Shown here: positions 27,101 to 35,052 of the stretch, one piece after another
Layout: each line of letters starts with the position of its first letter
Position numbering within the stretch: the first letter of the stretch is position 1
Assembly: GCA_002356435.2 (NCBI GenBank)
Contig: AP018040.2
Span: 1,178,001 to 1,242,000, forward strand
DNA from: Petrimonas sp. IBARAKI
GTDB taxonomy: Bacteria; Bacteroidota; Bacteroidia; Bacteroidales; Dysgonomonadaceae
Length of the DNA: 64,000 nucleotides
Reading direction: 5' to 3'
Notes under the pieces: generated by a model
What the model was told of the DNA's origin: nothing
The model's input: the letters and a program-made list of their open reading frames with translations, nothing else
Database searches by the model: none
Program-made: the position numbers and the translations under genes

Positions 27101-27300
27101 TTTCGAATAGAATTCTTAGTAGGGTAAATATTGAAAATTTGAGGATATATCTTTCAGCACAGAACCCGATTACAATTACCAAATATTCTGGTTTTAATCC
27201 TGAAGTTAATACATCTGAGAATACGGTAACCCCTGGTTCCGACCACGGAATTTATCCAACGTCCAAGTCTTATAGCTTTGGGTTAAATATAACTTTTTGA
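24172..27300 (+). CDS. SusC/RagA-type TonB-dependent outer-membrane transporter (1)
   Basis: 1042-residue outer-membrane importer, taking up glycan fragments with its SusD partner. The ATG at 24172 gives the signal peptide MKKFIFTLFSLFLLNI; a TTG two codons upstream is not needed. Residues of about 24-100 form the CarboxypepD-reg-like domain (GVVLEESGEPVIGASI). Next comes the TonB-box/plug junction DEVVVVGYGT (about 102-111) and the plug (GVSVQQGSGSPGRG, IRVRGAASI, YVVDGFPI, IEVLKDASAAAIYGSRASNGVILITT). The remainder is a 22-strand barrel ending in Phe, the usual last residue. Followed by susD after 26 bases. Confidence 0.95.
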   Translation: MKKFIFTLFSLFLLNIGLMLAQTLTKGVVLEESGEPVIGASIQIKGTGQGTVTDIDGNFSLTVPTGTNVLVVSYVGLKTLEVVAQPNMRIVLQSDVELLDEVVVVGYGTVRKRDLTGSVGQVSSNNIKDLNISNATQALAGQISGVSVQQGSGSPGRGAIIRVRGAASITANSSPLYVVDGFPITGDMSTLNPNDIASIEVLKDASAAAIYGSRASNGVILITTKSGRQGKATVQFDSYVGVQTVAKKLELLNAQEFIELNKEAFNAKYIASVPGAKITDPVVNRPSGYRYKYPDFYDDPAAVAAVGNGTDWQDELFRTAPVQNYQLNVSGGTDNINYFFSTGYFNQDGIILNTNFERFSFRAKIDSKINERLTLGVNIAPNYSNSNGVSEGHPTNGVIIQAVAVAPWVPVRYENGVYASSIDFGKAGGDGVTGLPNAVASATEIKNKTNQLQLFTNAYAELALLSDKSLKFRTTLGATITNYSRNFFRPAGKIPIAGNPGLGLPQHREAQSDAQETFNYLNENTLSYARTFNGVHNFDAVAGFTVQKQTWKQTYANGSDFPDDIIEVISNAKIRQGSSNMNEWAMMSYLGRVNYNYNNKYYVTASFRSDGSSKFGKNNRFGNFPSMSVMWRASEEKFISNLDLFSDLKLRASYGVTGNDALSNNYAAIGTIATSNYVFGSGSGVIVNGAIMNSIANPDLTWEKASQLDLGLEMGFFDNRLTVGTDYYSRKTTDLLLNVPIPTITGFGSAYQNIGKVDNWGLEFNVGANIINNSDFSWLVNANLSLNRNEVKALGPAGDPIYYTAQTSGQGHVLKIGYPLGTFYGFDHLGVYMNQKMFDENPKEATSNVGDAMYRDVNDDGVITSDDRTEIGNAEPDFYYGINNTFSYKNFDLGILIQGSYGGEILNIGKRYYENLEGNQNQLRTVLNRWKSEEEPGDGWMPRAYANPTGQTSQVSSRWVEDGSYLRLNNVTLGYSFSNRILSRVNIENLRIYLSAQNPITITKYSGFNPEVNTSENTVTPGSDHGIYPTSKSYSFGLNITF

Positions 27301-27326
27301 TATAATTAATTATAAAAATTATTCCT

Positions 27327-28808
27327 ATGAAAAAAATATTGCAATTGGGAAGTATGGTTTTTATCTTCCTTATCATATATTCTTGTTCCGATTTCTTGGA
27401 TCTTGTTCCTAAAGACAGGTTAAGCGAAGAGGTGTATTATGAAACACCCGAACAATTGGAGTTCGCTTTAAATGGTGCTTATTCTATACTCAGAAGCAAT
27501 GGCGTGACAAAAAATTGGTACGTATTGGCTGAGATACCTTCGGACAATACATATGGAGTGTTGTCTGGTACAGTAACAGACAGAGATGAATTCGATAAGT
27601 TTTATCTTCGTTCATTAAACCCATTTTTATCCGGTTTTTGGGATGATGCTTATTTTGGTATCAATCGGGCTAATAAAGTCATAGAGGAACTGATAGACTC
27701 AGATGTAGAGGAATCATTAAAAAACCGCTATACTCTGGAAGCAAAGTTTTTGCGAGCCTTTCTGCATTTCAACTTAGTCCGTATTTTCGGGGATGTCCCC
27801 TTAATGACAAAGACTGTAACTATTCCTGAATCTTACAACGTGTTACGTACGAAAAAAAATGAAGTATATGCACAGATTATAGCAGACTTGACTGATGCTA
27901 CAGCTCTTCCTAAGTCGTACTCTTCGCCGGCTGATATTGGCCGGGCAACATCAGGAGCTGCAAAGGCACTACTCGGCAAGGTATACCTAACCATGGGAGA
28001 TTATTCCAAAGCAGCCGTGCCCCTCAAAGAGGTTATTGATTCCAAGCAGTATCGCCTGATTGAAAATAACACACCCGGAACCTGTGATGGATTTGAGAAA
28101 TATTTTGACCCCAACAATCATAACAATGAAGAAGCCATTTTTGAAGCTCAATTTAAGAAAGGCGGGTTCGGTACCGGAAGTGGCTGGGTAAATTCGTTCT
28201 CTCCTGGCGCTTCGGGTGATAATGTAGTAGCTGTTGGTGGTTCCGGTGATGACAATATCCCTGAAGAAGGAATGTGGGAATCTTGGGACGAAGGTGATTT
28301 TCGCAGAGACTTCTCTATGGCTTTGGGGTATACGAATAAAAAAACAGGACAATGGGTAGTAGCCCGTCACGTTCGTAAATATAGGGACATACCTTATGCC
28401 AATGGTGATGCTAATAACAATTGGCCATTTCTTAGGTATGCGGATGTTCTTTTGATGTACGCAGAATGTTTAATTCAGTCCGGAGACTTAACTTCAGCAG
28501 CTGAATATATTAATCAAACTCGTCGTCGTGGTTTTGGTTATCAAAGCACAGAAGTGGGTTCTCCGGCGGATATTCCCGCTGTCAGTAAAGATCAGCTTTT
28601 TTTGGCAGTTGAAAAAGAACGCCGTAACGAACTGGCATTCGAGGGTCATCGATGGTTTGATTTGGTACGGACTGGACGTGCACTTACCGTGTTGAGAGCC
28701 ACAGGTCAAAAGTTAAACGAAACTAATTTCATTGCCCCGATACCGCAAAATCAGGTTGATGTAAATCCGAACATTGAGCAAAATGACTATCGTATTGAAC
28801 CAAAATAG
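27327..28808 (+). CDS. SusD/RagB-type surface glycan-binding lipoprotein (1)
   Basis: 493-residue outer-membrane lipoprotein that caps the SusC barrel and binds the glycan. Signal peptide with lipobox IIYSC, Cys20, then SDFLDLVPKDRLSEEVYY, the typical SusD start. Tetratricopeptide-like helices carry EAKFLRAFLHFNLVRIFGDVPL and AAKALLGKVYLTMGDY. The conserved C-terminal block is present: WPFLRYADVLLMYAECL, INQTRRRGFG, ELAFEGHRWFDLVRTG and PIPQNQVDVNPNIEQNDY. Expressed with the SusC gene just upstream. Confidence 0.95.
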   Translation: MKKILQLGSMVFIFLIIYSCSDFLDLVPKDRLSEEVYYETPEQLEFALNGAYSILRSNGVTKNWYVLAEIPSDNTYGVLSGTVTDRDEFDKFYLRSLNPFLSGFWDDAYFGINRANKVIEELIDSDVEESLKNRYTLEAKFLRAFLHFNLVRIFGDVPLMTKTVTIPESYNVLRTKKNEVYAQIIADLTDATALPKSYSSPADIGRATSGAAKALLGKVYLTMGDYSKAAVPLKEVIDSKQYRLIENNTPGTCDGFEKYFDPNNHNNEEAIFEAQFKKGGFGTGSGWVNSFSPGASGDNVVAVGGSGDDNIPEEGMWESWDEGDFRRDFSMALGYTNKKTGQWVVARHVRKYRDIPYANGDANNNWPFLRYADVLLMYAECLIQSGDLTSAAEYINQTRRRGFGYQSTEVGSPADIPAVSKDQLFLAVEKERRNELAFEGHRWFDLVRTGRALTVLRATGQKLNETNFIAPIPQNQVDVNPNIEQNDYRIEPK

Positions 28809-28850
28809 AATACCTGTTTTCTAAATCTTAGAGCGTATTCGCTATTCTTT

Positions 28851-28897
28851 GTAAATAACTGTCTGATTGATTATGAAAAAATTAGACAGTTATTTGC
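28851..28897 (+). promoter_or_regulatory. Long hairpin between susD and the next gene
   Basis: AAATAACTGTCT (28853-28864) pairs perfectly with AGACAGTTATTT (28884-28895). The stem extends by four more pairs inward and two outward with G-T wobbles, giving about 18 bp. No T run follows, so it is more likely an mRNA-stability or partial attenuation element that sets SusCD above the enzyme genes downstream. It ends 26 bases before the next ATG. Confidence 0.6.
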
Positions 28898-28923
28898 AAT
28901 TTATATAACATTGAAAAAAAATT

Positions 28924-30405
28924 ATGTCGTCAAACATTTCAAGAAGAAAATTCATTCAGTCCGGTACAACTGTAGCTGCAGGGTTAACTGTAGTCCCCTC
29001 AGCTGTATTAGGAAAAAGTAAGGGACACATATCCCCGTCTGATAAATTAAATATCGCAGGTGTTGGTGTTGGAGGAAGAGGATTCACTGTGCTTAGAGGC
29101 ATGGAGAGTCAGAACATTATAGCGCTTGCCGATGTGGATTGGAACTATAGCAAACGTGTTTTTGATTACTTCCCAAATGCCAAGAGATACTACGATTATC
29201 GTAAAATGTATGATGAGTTAGGAAAAAGCATAGATGCTGTGATGATTGCTACATCTGACCATACCCATGCGGTTATTGCAGCTGATGCCATAACAATGGG
29301 TAAGCATGTATACGTTGAAAAACCGTTGACACATAGTGTTTACGAATCGCGATTACTAACAAGATTGGCGGAGAAATTTAAAGTTGCTACTCAAATGGGC
29401 AATACTGCAGCCTCCGGGCCTGGTGTTCGTCAGATTATCGATTGGATTTGGGATGGTCAAATTGGTGAAGTTAGAAGAGTTGACGCTTATACAGACAGGC
29501 CTATTTGGCCTCAGGGATTGCAACGTCCTATGCAAAAAGAATCAATCCCCGAAACATTAAAATGGGATTTGTTTATAGGCCCTGCCCCCATGAGACCATA
29601 CAACAGTATATATACACCGTGGAACTGGCGTGGCTGGTGGGATTTTGGAACTGGAGCGCTGGGCGATATGGCTTGCCATATTTTAAATCCTGTATTTAAA
29701 GGATTAAATCTATTATATCCAACAAAAGTACAGGGTTCTTCAACTATGCTAATGGCCGAAAGTTGTCCTGCTGCACAAATGTTTAAATATGTTTTTCCTG
29801 CTCGTGATAACATGCCTAAGGTAGGTATGCCCGAAGTGGAAATTACTTGGTACGATGGAGGTTTACAACCATTTCGACCCGATGGAATGCCAATTGGTAA
29901 AAGTTTAAATGTTGGAGGTGGTGCTGCAATTTTTTATGGTTCAAAGGATACTTTAATTTGTGGAAATGGAGGAAGAGAACCTTGGCTAATCTCAGGACGA
30001 ACCCCAAATTCTCCTAAAGCACAACGAGAAATAACAATTTCACATGAAATGGATTGGGTACGTGCATGCAAGGAAAGCCCCGAACACCGGTCAAAGCCTG
30101 CTTCAGATTTTTCTATAGCAGGACCTTTAAACGAAATGGTTGTGATGGGCGTTCTCGCTGTTCGCTTGCAAGGATTAAATCAAGAATTAATTTGGGATGG
30201 TGAAAATATGAAGTTCACCAATATTCCTGAGGATGCAACAGTTAAGTCCATTATTGAAGATGGCTTCAAAATCTCGGATGGTCACCCTACTTTTAATAAG
30301 ACATGGACAGAACCTCAAAAAGCTGAGGTGTTCGCACAGGAATTGATCAAACACACCTATTATAACGGTTGGAAATTACCAGACATGCCACAGGGGAGGT
30401 CGTAA
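28924..30405 (+). CDS. Tat-exported Gfo/Idh/MocA oxidoreductase
   Basis: 493-residue periplasmic oxidoreductase. Tat signal ISRRKFIQS at residues 5-13. Nucleotide loop IAGVGVGGRG (44-53), ATSDHTHAV (Ser where the others have Pro) and intact EKP at 132-134. The core DLFIGPAPMRPYN and WRGWWDFGTGALGDMACHILN match the QKP-type protein at 21730; here the Asp after the conserved His is replaced by Asn. C-terminus KLPDMPQGRS. It follows susD after a strong intergenic hairpin and precedes the PIG-L gene by 39 bases. Likely acts on the glycan imported by SusCD 1. Confidence 0.9.
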   Translation: MSSNISRRKFIQSGTTVAAGLTVVPSAVLGKSKGHISPSDKLNIAGVGVGGRGFTVLRGMESQNIIALADVDWNYSKRVFDYFPNAKRYYDYRKMYDELGKSIDAVMIATSDHTHAVIAADAITMGKHVYVEKPLTHSVYESRLLTRLAEKFKVATQMGNTAASGPGVRQIIDWIWDGQIGEVRRVDAYTDRPIWPQGLQRPMQKESIPETLKWDLFIGPAPMRPYNSIYTPWNWRGWWDFGTGALGDMACHILNPVFKGLNLLYPTKVQGSSTMLMAESCPAAQMFKYVFPARDNMPKVGMPEVEITWYDGGLQPFRPDGMPIGKSLNVGGGAAIFYGSKDTLICGNGGREPWLISGRTPNSPKAQREITISHEMDWVRACKESPEHRSKPASDFSIAGPLNEMVVMGVLAVRLQGLNQELIWDGENMKFTNIPEDATVKSIIEDGFKISDGHPTFNKTWTEPQKAEVFAQELIKHTYYNGWKLPDMPQGRS

Positions 30406-30444
30406 GTAGGTAAAGTGAAAGTAATTAATTAAAAATAAATATTC

Positions 30445-31326
30445 ATGAAGTATACGGTTGTATTTATTTTATTTCTATTTTCATGTTCTCTGAGTTACAG
30501 TCAGAACAGCCAGATTAATCAGGATAATAGAATCAATGTGATAGTTTTTGGAGCACACCCTGATGATCCTGACAGTAAAGTAGGCGGCACTGCAATTAAG
30601 TTTGCAAAGCTTGGACATAATGTACTCTTTGTTTCGCTCACAAATGGTGATGCTGGACATCAATCAATGGGAGGAGGCGCATTGGCAAAAAGAAGAAGAG
30701 CCGAGGCTATGGAAGCCGCCAGGCGATTAGGAGTTACTTACAAAGTTCTGGAAAATCATGATGGTGAACTGCTTGCCACCCTGGATCTGAGGAAAGAGGT
30801 GATCAGATTGATCAGGCAGTGGAATGCTGACATAGTTATTGGTCCCCGGCCATATGATTATCATCCGGATCACAGAAATGCAGCAATTGTCATACAGGAT
30901 GCAGCCTACATGGTTATTGTTCCAAACGTAGTGTCTGATACACCTCCATTGAAAAAAAACCCTTTGTTCCTTTATAAACAAGACCGTTTTATGAAGCCTT
31001 ATCCTTTTAAACCTGATATCACCATTGACATTACGGATGTGATAGATCAGAAAATATTGGCTATGACTGCACATGAATCTCAATATTTTGAGTGGCTCCC
31101 ATGGACTAGTTCAATCGAGGCGCCCAGTGATGAAAAAGAAAGGGTTCAGTGGCTCAAGATATTTCGTGAACTACCCATCACTCCCTCCATCAGAGAGTCT
31201 CTTGTTAAATGGTACGGAGAAGAAGTAGGAAATTCCATTACAGCTGCTGAGGCATTTGAAATATGTGAATATGGAAAACAACCTACCGAAGAGGAGATTA
31301 GGGAGTTGTTCCCTATGTTGAAATAG
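30445..31326 (+). CDS. PIG-L family de-N-acetylase, exported
   Basis: 293-residue zinc deacetylase of the PIG-L/LmbE fold. Members remove N-acetyl groups from GlcNAc-containing compounds. N-terminal signal sequence (residues 1-20, ending SLSYSQ). Zinc motif GAHPDD at 36-41 with Asp at the position where the family usually has Glu (DPD), and the second metal motif HPDH at 140-143. RRRAEAMEAARRLGV is the usual helix between them. Its location in the periplasm and beside a Gfo/Idh/MocA and a DUF1080 gene suggests deacetylation of an N-acetylhexosamine before or after oxidation. Confidence 0.88.
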   Translation: MKYTVVFILFLFSCSLSYSQNSQINQDNRINVIVFGAHPDDPDSKVGGTAIKFAKLGHNVLFVSLTNGDAGHQSMGGGALAKRRRAEAMEAARRLGVTYKVLENHDGELLATLDLRKEVIRLIRQWNADIVIGPRPYDYHPDHRNAAIVIQDAAYMVIVPNVVSDTPPLKKNPLFLYKQDRFMKPYPFKPDITIDITDVIDQKILAMTAHESQYFEWLPWTSSIEAPSDEKERVQWLKIFRELPITPSIRESLVKWYGEEVGNSITAAEAFEICEYGKQPTEEEIRELFPMLK

Positions 31327-31400
31327 TAACTTTGATTTTATCAATCACGAGGTAATAATCAATTGGAATATTAAGTTAAATTAAAAATTTTCACAGTATT

Positions 31401-32132
31401 ATGAAATCAAAAGAAACTATTATAATTTTTTTAATATTTTTTTTGCTGTTTTCTTGTCAAAAGAGTGTGCGGCATAATATTTTGTCAAACAAAGAGATAG
31501 ATGAGGGATGGGAGCTTCTGTTCGATGGTGAAACAATGAACGGATGGAGAGATTATAACGGAAATTCACTAACGGCTCCGTGGTACGTAGAAAATGGAAC
31601 AATTCAGGCCGCAGGGACTGGAACAGATGCTCACGGCTATATTGTTACAGAAAAAATATTTGAAAATTTTGAGTTTGTTTGGGACTGGAAAATTGCAGAA
31701 GGTGGTAATAGTGGCGTCTTGTATCATGTTGTAGAAGATCCTAAGTTTAATGTCCCTTATCTAACTGGGCCAGAGTATCAGTTAATTGATGAATATTCAC
31801 CATCCAGTACGCGGGAGGATTGGCAAAAGACTGCAGCCAATTATGCAATGCACACGACAGATAAATCGAAGCTTGTTATAAAACCCTCTGGTGAATGGAA
31901 TACGTCCAAGATCCTTTTTGATAACGGTCATGTAGAACATTGGCTTAACGGAGAGAAAGTTTTAGAGTTTGAAGCATGGTCAGATGATTGGTTTGCACGT
32001 AAGAACAACGGAAAATGGAAAGATGCACCAGACTACGGCCTTTCTAAAAAGGGAGTAATATGCCTGCAGGACCATGGTTCGGCTGCATGGTTCCGAAACT
32101 TAAAGATCAGGCAACTGCCAACGTTATACTAA
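31401..32132 (+). CDS. DUF1080 (PF06439) lipoprotein, 3-keto-glycoside lyase/hydratase family
   Basis: 243-residue lipid-anchored jelly-roll protein. Signal peptide with lipobox LLFSC, Cys19. Family blocks: GWELLFDGETMNGWRDYNG, WYVENGTIQAAG, FEFVWDWKI, GNSGVLYHV, GPEYQLIDEY, EWNTSKILFDNGHVEHWLNGEKVLEFE and GVICLQDHGSAAWFRNLKI. Complete. Unlike the other two DUF1080 proteins in the window it is a lipoprotein, so it may act at a membrane face near SusCD. It lies 74 bases after the PIG-L gene. Confidence 0.9.
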   Translation: MKSKETIIIFLIFFLLFSCQKSVRHNILSNKEIDEGWELLFDGETMNGWRDYNGNSLTAPWYVENGTIQAAGTGTDAHGYIVTEKIFENFEFVWDWKIAEGGNSGVLYHVVEDPKFNVPYLTGPEYQLIDEYSPSSTREDWQKTAANYAMHTTDKSKLVIKPSGEWNTSKILFDNGHVEHWLNGEKVLEFEAWSDDWFARKNNGKWKDAPDYGLSKKGVICLQDHGSAAWFRNLKIRQLPTLY

Positions 32133-32201
32133 AGATAAGAACTTATTTAATGGATTGGCTTTGAAACATCATAATTTTTTAAGTAATAAACTACAACAGT
32201 A

Positions 32202-33287
32202 ATGAAGATGGGGAGACACTTTATCCGTAAAAGTTTTGCTTCAATATTTATTTTGATACTCATAATAACAACAAATGCTTGTGAAAAAAGCAAGTATTAT
32301 CTTATTGATGATTTTAAGAAAATACCTAAGACAGACGTTCATTTACATATCAACACATTGAACAAGAAGTATATGGGGTTTATATCACAATATAACTTTC
32401 GAGTGGTTTCTCCTAATGTCGATGCAAGGATTTCAATTGATGAACAGCTACAAACGGCAAGTGCTCTGAAGAAAAGTTGGCCCGGAAAATTTGTTTTTTT
32501 GGGAACCTTTACGGTGGATGATTTTGGAGAACAGGGATTTACAGATAATGTGATCAAGAGGATTGATCATTGCAAAAATGCAGGAGCTTCAGGAATAAAA
32601 ATCTGGAAAAATGTTGGGATGACTTTGAAAGATTCATTCGATGAATATGTCATGATAGACGACCCGCGTCTTGATTCGATATTTATTTTTATGGTTGAAA
32701 ATAAAATTCCTGTTATGGGACATATGGGAGAACCACGAAACTGTTGGTTACCACTACACGAGATGAACGATTCATCGAATTATCGATACTATAAGTCACA
32801 TCCTGAATATCATATGTACCTTCATCCTGAAGCTCCTTCTTATAAGGATCAAATCGACGCCAGAGATAATTTATTGAATAAATTTCCAGATTTGATTTTT
32901 ACTGCAGCACATTTAGGAAGCCTTGAATGGGATGTCGATGAAATAGCCAAAAGGTTGGACAGGTTTCCGAACATGAATATTGATCTGTCTGCCCGGATAG
33001 CACATCTTCAATATCAATCAATCATTGATTACGATAAAGTGAGAAACTTTATGATAAAATATCAGGACCGAATCATGTATGGAACGGATATAACGATCAA
33101 TGAAAATCAAACAGACCCTGATGCAATCTTACAGAGGCTGTTGGATAGATGGCAATCGAACTGGAGCTACTTGGCTACCGATGTAACACAAGAGATAAAT
33201 GATATTACGCAGCCGGTTAAAGGACTAAAATTACCAAAAGAAGTGATTGATAAGATATATAATACAAATGCAGATTATTTTTTTTAA
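32202..33287 (+). CDS. Amidohydrolase-2 family lipoprotein
   Basis: 361-residue TIM-barrel metal hydrolase of the amidohydrolase-related (PF04909) type. Signal sequence ends near TTNAC, with Cys27 as likely lipidation site. HLH at 47-49 is the first metal motif. Later come SGIKIWKNVG, VMGHMGEPRN, AAHLGSLEWD and MYGTDIT, which supply the remaining His and Asp ligands. This family includes lactonases and decarboxylases acting on small carboxylated rings. In this setting a sugar lactone or elimination product is a reasonable guess. The next gene follows after a 183-base gap without visible features. Confidence 0.8.
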   Translation: MKMGRHFIRKSFASIFILILIITTNACEKSKYYLIDDFKKIPKTDVHLHINTLNKKYMGFISQYNFRVVSPNVDARISIDEQLQTASALKKSWPGKFVFLGTFTVDDFGEQGFTDNVIKRIDHCKNAGASGIKIWKNVGMTLKDSFDEYVMIDDPRLDSIFIFMVENKIPVMGHMGEPRNCWLPLHEMNDSSNYRYYKSHPEYHMYLHPEAPSYKDQIDARDNLLNKFPDLIFTAAHLGSLEWDVDEIAKRLDRFPNMNIDLSARIAHLQYQSIIDYDKVRNFMIKYQDRIMYGTDITINENQTDPDAILQRLLDRWQSNWSYLATDVTQEINDITQPVKGLKLPKEVIDKIYNTNADYFF

Positions 33288-33470
33288 TGTGCGAGAATTT
33301 TATCCGAGTCGGGTCCTGAGTTTTCTAAAAGACGGAAATCGAGAAATATAAACTTTTATCCGATCATTCCATCATTGAAATTGTCTGCCTGATGAGAACT
33401 TAATGAGTAAAACTTCATTGAAATAAAACAAAAAGAATTTAGCTATCAACATAAAAAATAATCGATTATT

Positions 33471-34925
33471 ATGAACGCCCTTCGCAAATCTGAGGAATTT
33501 ACAAAAGGAAAGAGATGGTTATATTTAATTGGTGGTTTGTGTTTCGCTCAGAGCATATGGGGACAAAAAACCTCTGCTTCACAACCAAACATTCTGGTTT
33601 TTATTGCTGATGATGCGGGAATGGACTTTGGGTGTTATGGAAATTCTGCCATAAAAACTCCTAATATTGATCGTTTGGCAAAAGAGGGGATACGTTTTAA
33701 AAATGCGTTTGTAACTTCTCCTCAATCAAGTCCGTCCCGAACCAGCATGATGACTGGTATGTTTGCCCATACTATAGGAACTGAGGATTTACATACTCCC
33801 TTGGAAGAAAATACAAAAATGATGCCATCTTATTTCAAAGAAGCAGGCTATAAAACTGGATCGATGTTAAAAACACACTGGGGGCCGGAGGGGGACAAGC
33901 AATTCGACGAGAGAATTTCCGGAGGATATCTTCCAGGCCAAGGTGATTTGACAGAAGAAACCTATAAAAATTTTTCTGAATTTTTGGATGGTTGTGAGAA
34001 TAATCCTTTTTTTCTTTGGATAGGTTTTGTAGATCCACACCGTCCTTATAATAGAAGTGTTTGTCCTGAAAGGAATAATCCGGACGATGTGATTGTTCCT
34101 CCTTTCTTGATTGATGGTCCGGATACCCGTCGGGATCTGGCAGATTACTATGATGAGATAACGAGAATGGATGAAAATATGGGCAAAATGATATCCATCT
34201 TGGAGGAGAAAGGAAAACTTGATAATACAATTGTTGTTTTTCTTAGTGACAATGGAAAACCCTTTCCAAGGTGTAAAGGTTCACTCTATGATTCTGGAAT
34301 TCAGACTCCGCTTATCTTTATGTGGAAAGAGAAAATTAATCCTAATACAGTACATGATAATGGTTTAATCAGTTGTGTTGATCTAGCTCCTACGCTTTTA
34401 GGCCTTGTTGATATTCCGTTACCTCAGAATATTTACGGGAACAGCTTTCATGAGATTGTTTTTGATCATACTAAAAGGGGAAGAGATTACATCTTCGCTG
34501 AACGAAACTGGCACGACACAGATGAATACATCCGCTGTATTCGCACAGAGAAATATAAACTTATTTATAACGCCTACTTTGAAGTTCCGCATGGAACAGC
34601 ATCTGATTTGAGTTCAAGCGCAAGTTGGTATGAATTGAGAAAGCAGCAAAATAATGGTCTCTTGACAAAAGATCAAATGCAAGTATTTACTGCTCCCCGT
34701 CCGATGGTAGAACTGTATGATTTGCAGAATGATTCTCTTGAATTGAACAATGTTGCCGATGTACAAGAACATATACAGGAGGGTAGGAAATTAGCCAAGT
34801 TGCTCGTCCAATGGCAAAAGGAAACTCTTGATCATCCATCCTGGAAAAGAAAACGGGCCGATAAAAATGATCGTATAACCGGATTTTTATTGTTTGATCA
34901 AATTCCTGAACTGAGAGAAGAATAA
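33471..34925 (+). CDS. Sulfatase, Ser-type formylglycine
   Basis: 484-residue exported arylsulfatase-fold enzyme. Signal peptide about 1-31 (ends SIWGQ). The metal-binding FIADDAGMDFGCYGN (D47/D48) opens the fold. The activation motif is S86-S-P-S-R-T-S-M-M-T-G, so Ser86 would be converted to formylglycine, a reaction that needs the radical-SAM maturase anSME, not found in this window. FLSDNGKPF gives the second Asp/Asn metal ligands. The C-terminal subdomain ends near LLFDQIPELREE. It presumably removes O- or N-linked sulfate from the glycan; the preferred position cannot be read. Confidence 0.92.
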   Translation: MNALRKSEEFTKGKRWLYLIGGLCFAQSIWGQKTSASQPNILVFIADDAGMDFGCYGNSAIKTPNIDRLAKEGIRFKNAFVTSPQSSPSRTSMMTGMFAHTIGTEDLHTPLEENTKMMPSYFKEAGYKTGSMLKTHWGPEGDKQFDERISGGYLPGQGDLTEETYKNFSEFLDGCENNPFFLWIGFVDPHRPYNRSVCPERNNPDDVIVPPFLIDGPDTRRDLADYYDEITRMDENMGKMISILEEKGKLDNTIVVFLSDNGKPFPRCKGSLYDSGIQTPLIFMWKEKINPNTVHDNGLISCVDLAPTLLGLVDIPLPQNIYGNSFHEIVFDHTKRGRDYIFAERNWHDTDEYIRCIRTEKYKLIYNAYFEVPHGTASDLSSSASWYELRKQQNNGLLTKDQMQVFTAPRPMVELYDLQNDSLELNNVADVQEHIQEGRKLAKLLVQWQKETLDHPSWKRKRADKNDRITGFLLFDQIPELREE

Positions 34926-35052
34926 TGCAATTAAATGATGTTTGTTAAGGTGAAATCTGCTAGGTTGTTTGATTGAAGTGAGTTGATTTTTGATAGCCTG
35001 TGGGCTTTTATCGTAACACAGGTGAAAGTATATAAACAGATTATAATCCATA

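Noticed and set aside
34990-35030. CCTGTG / CACAGG inverted repeat before the DUF4886 gene
   Set aside because: Only 6 bp with a 14-base loop and no T run. Too weak.
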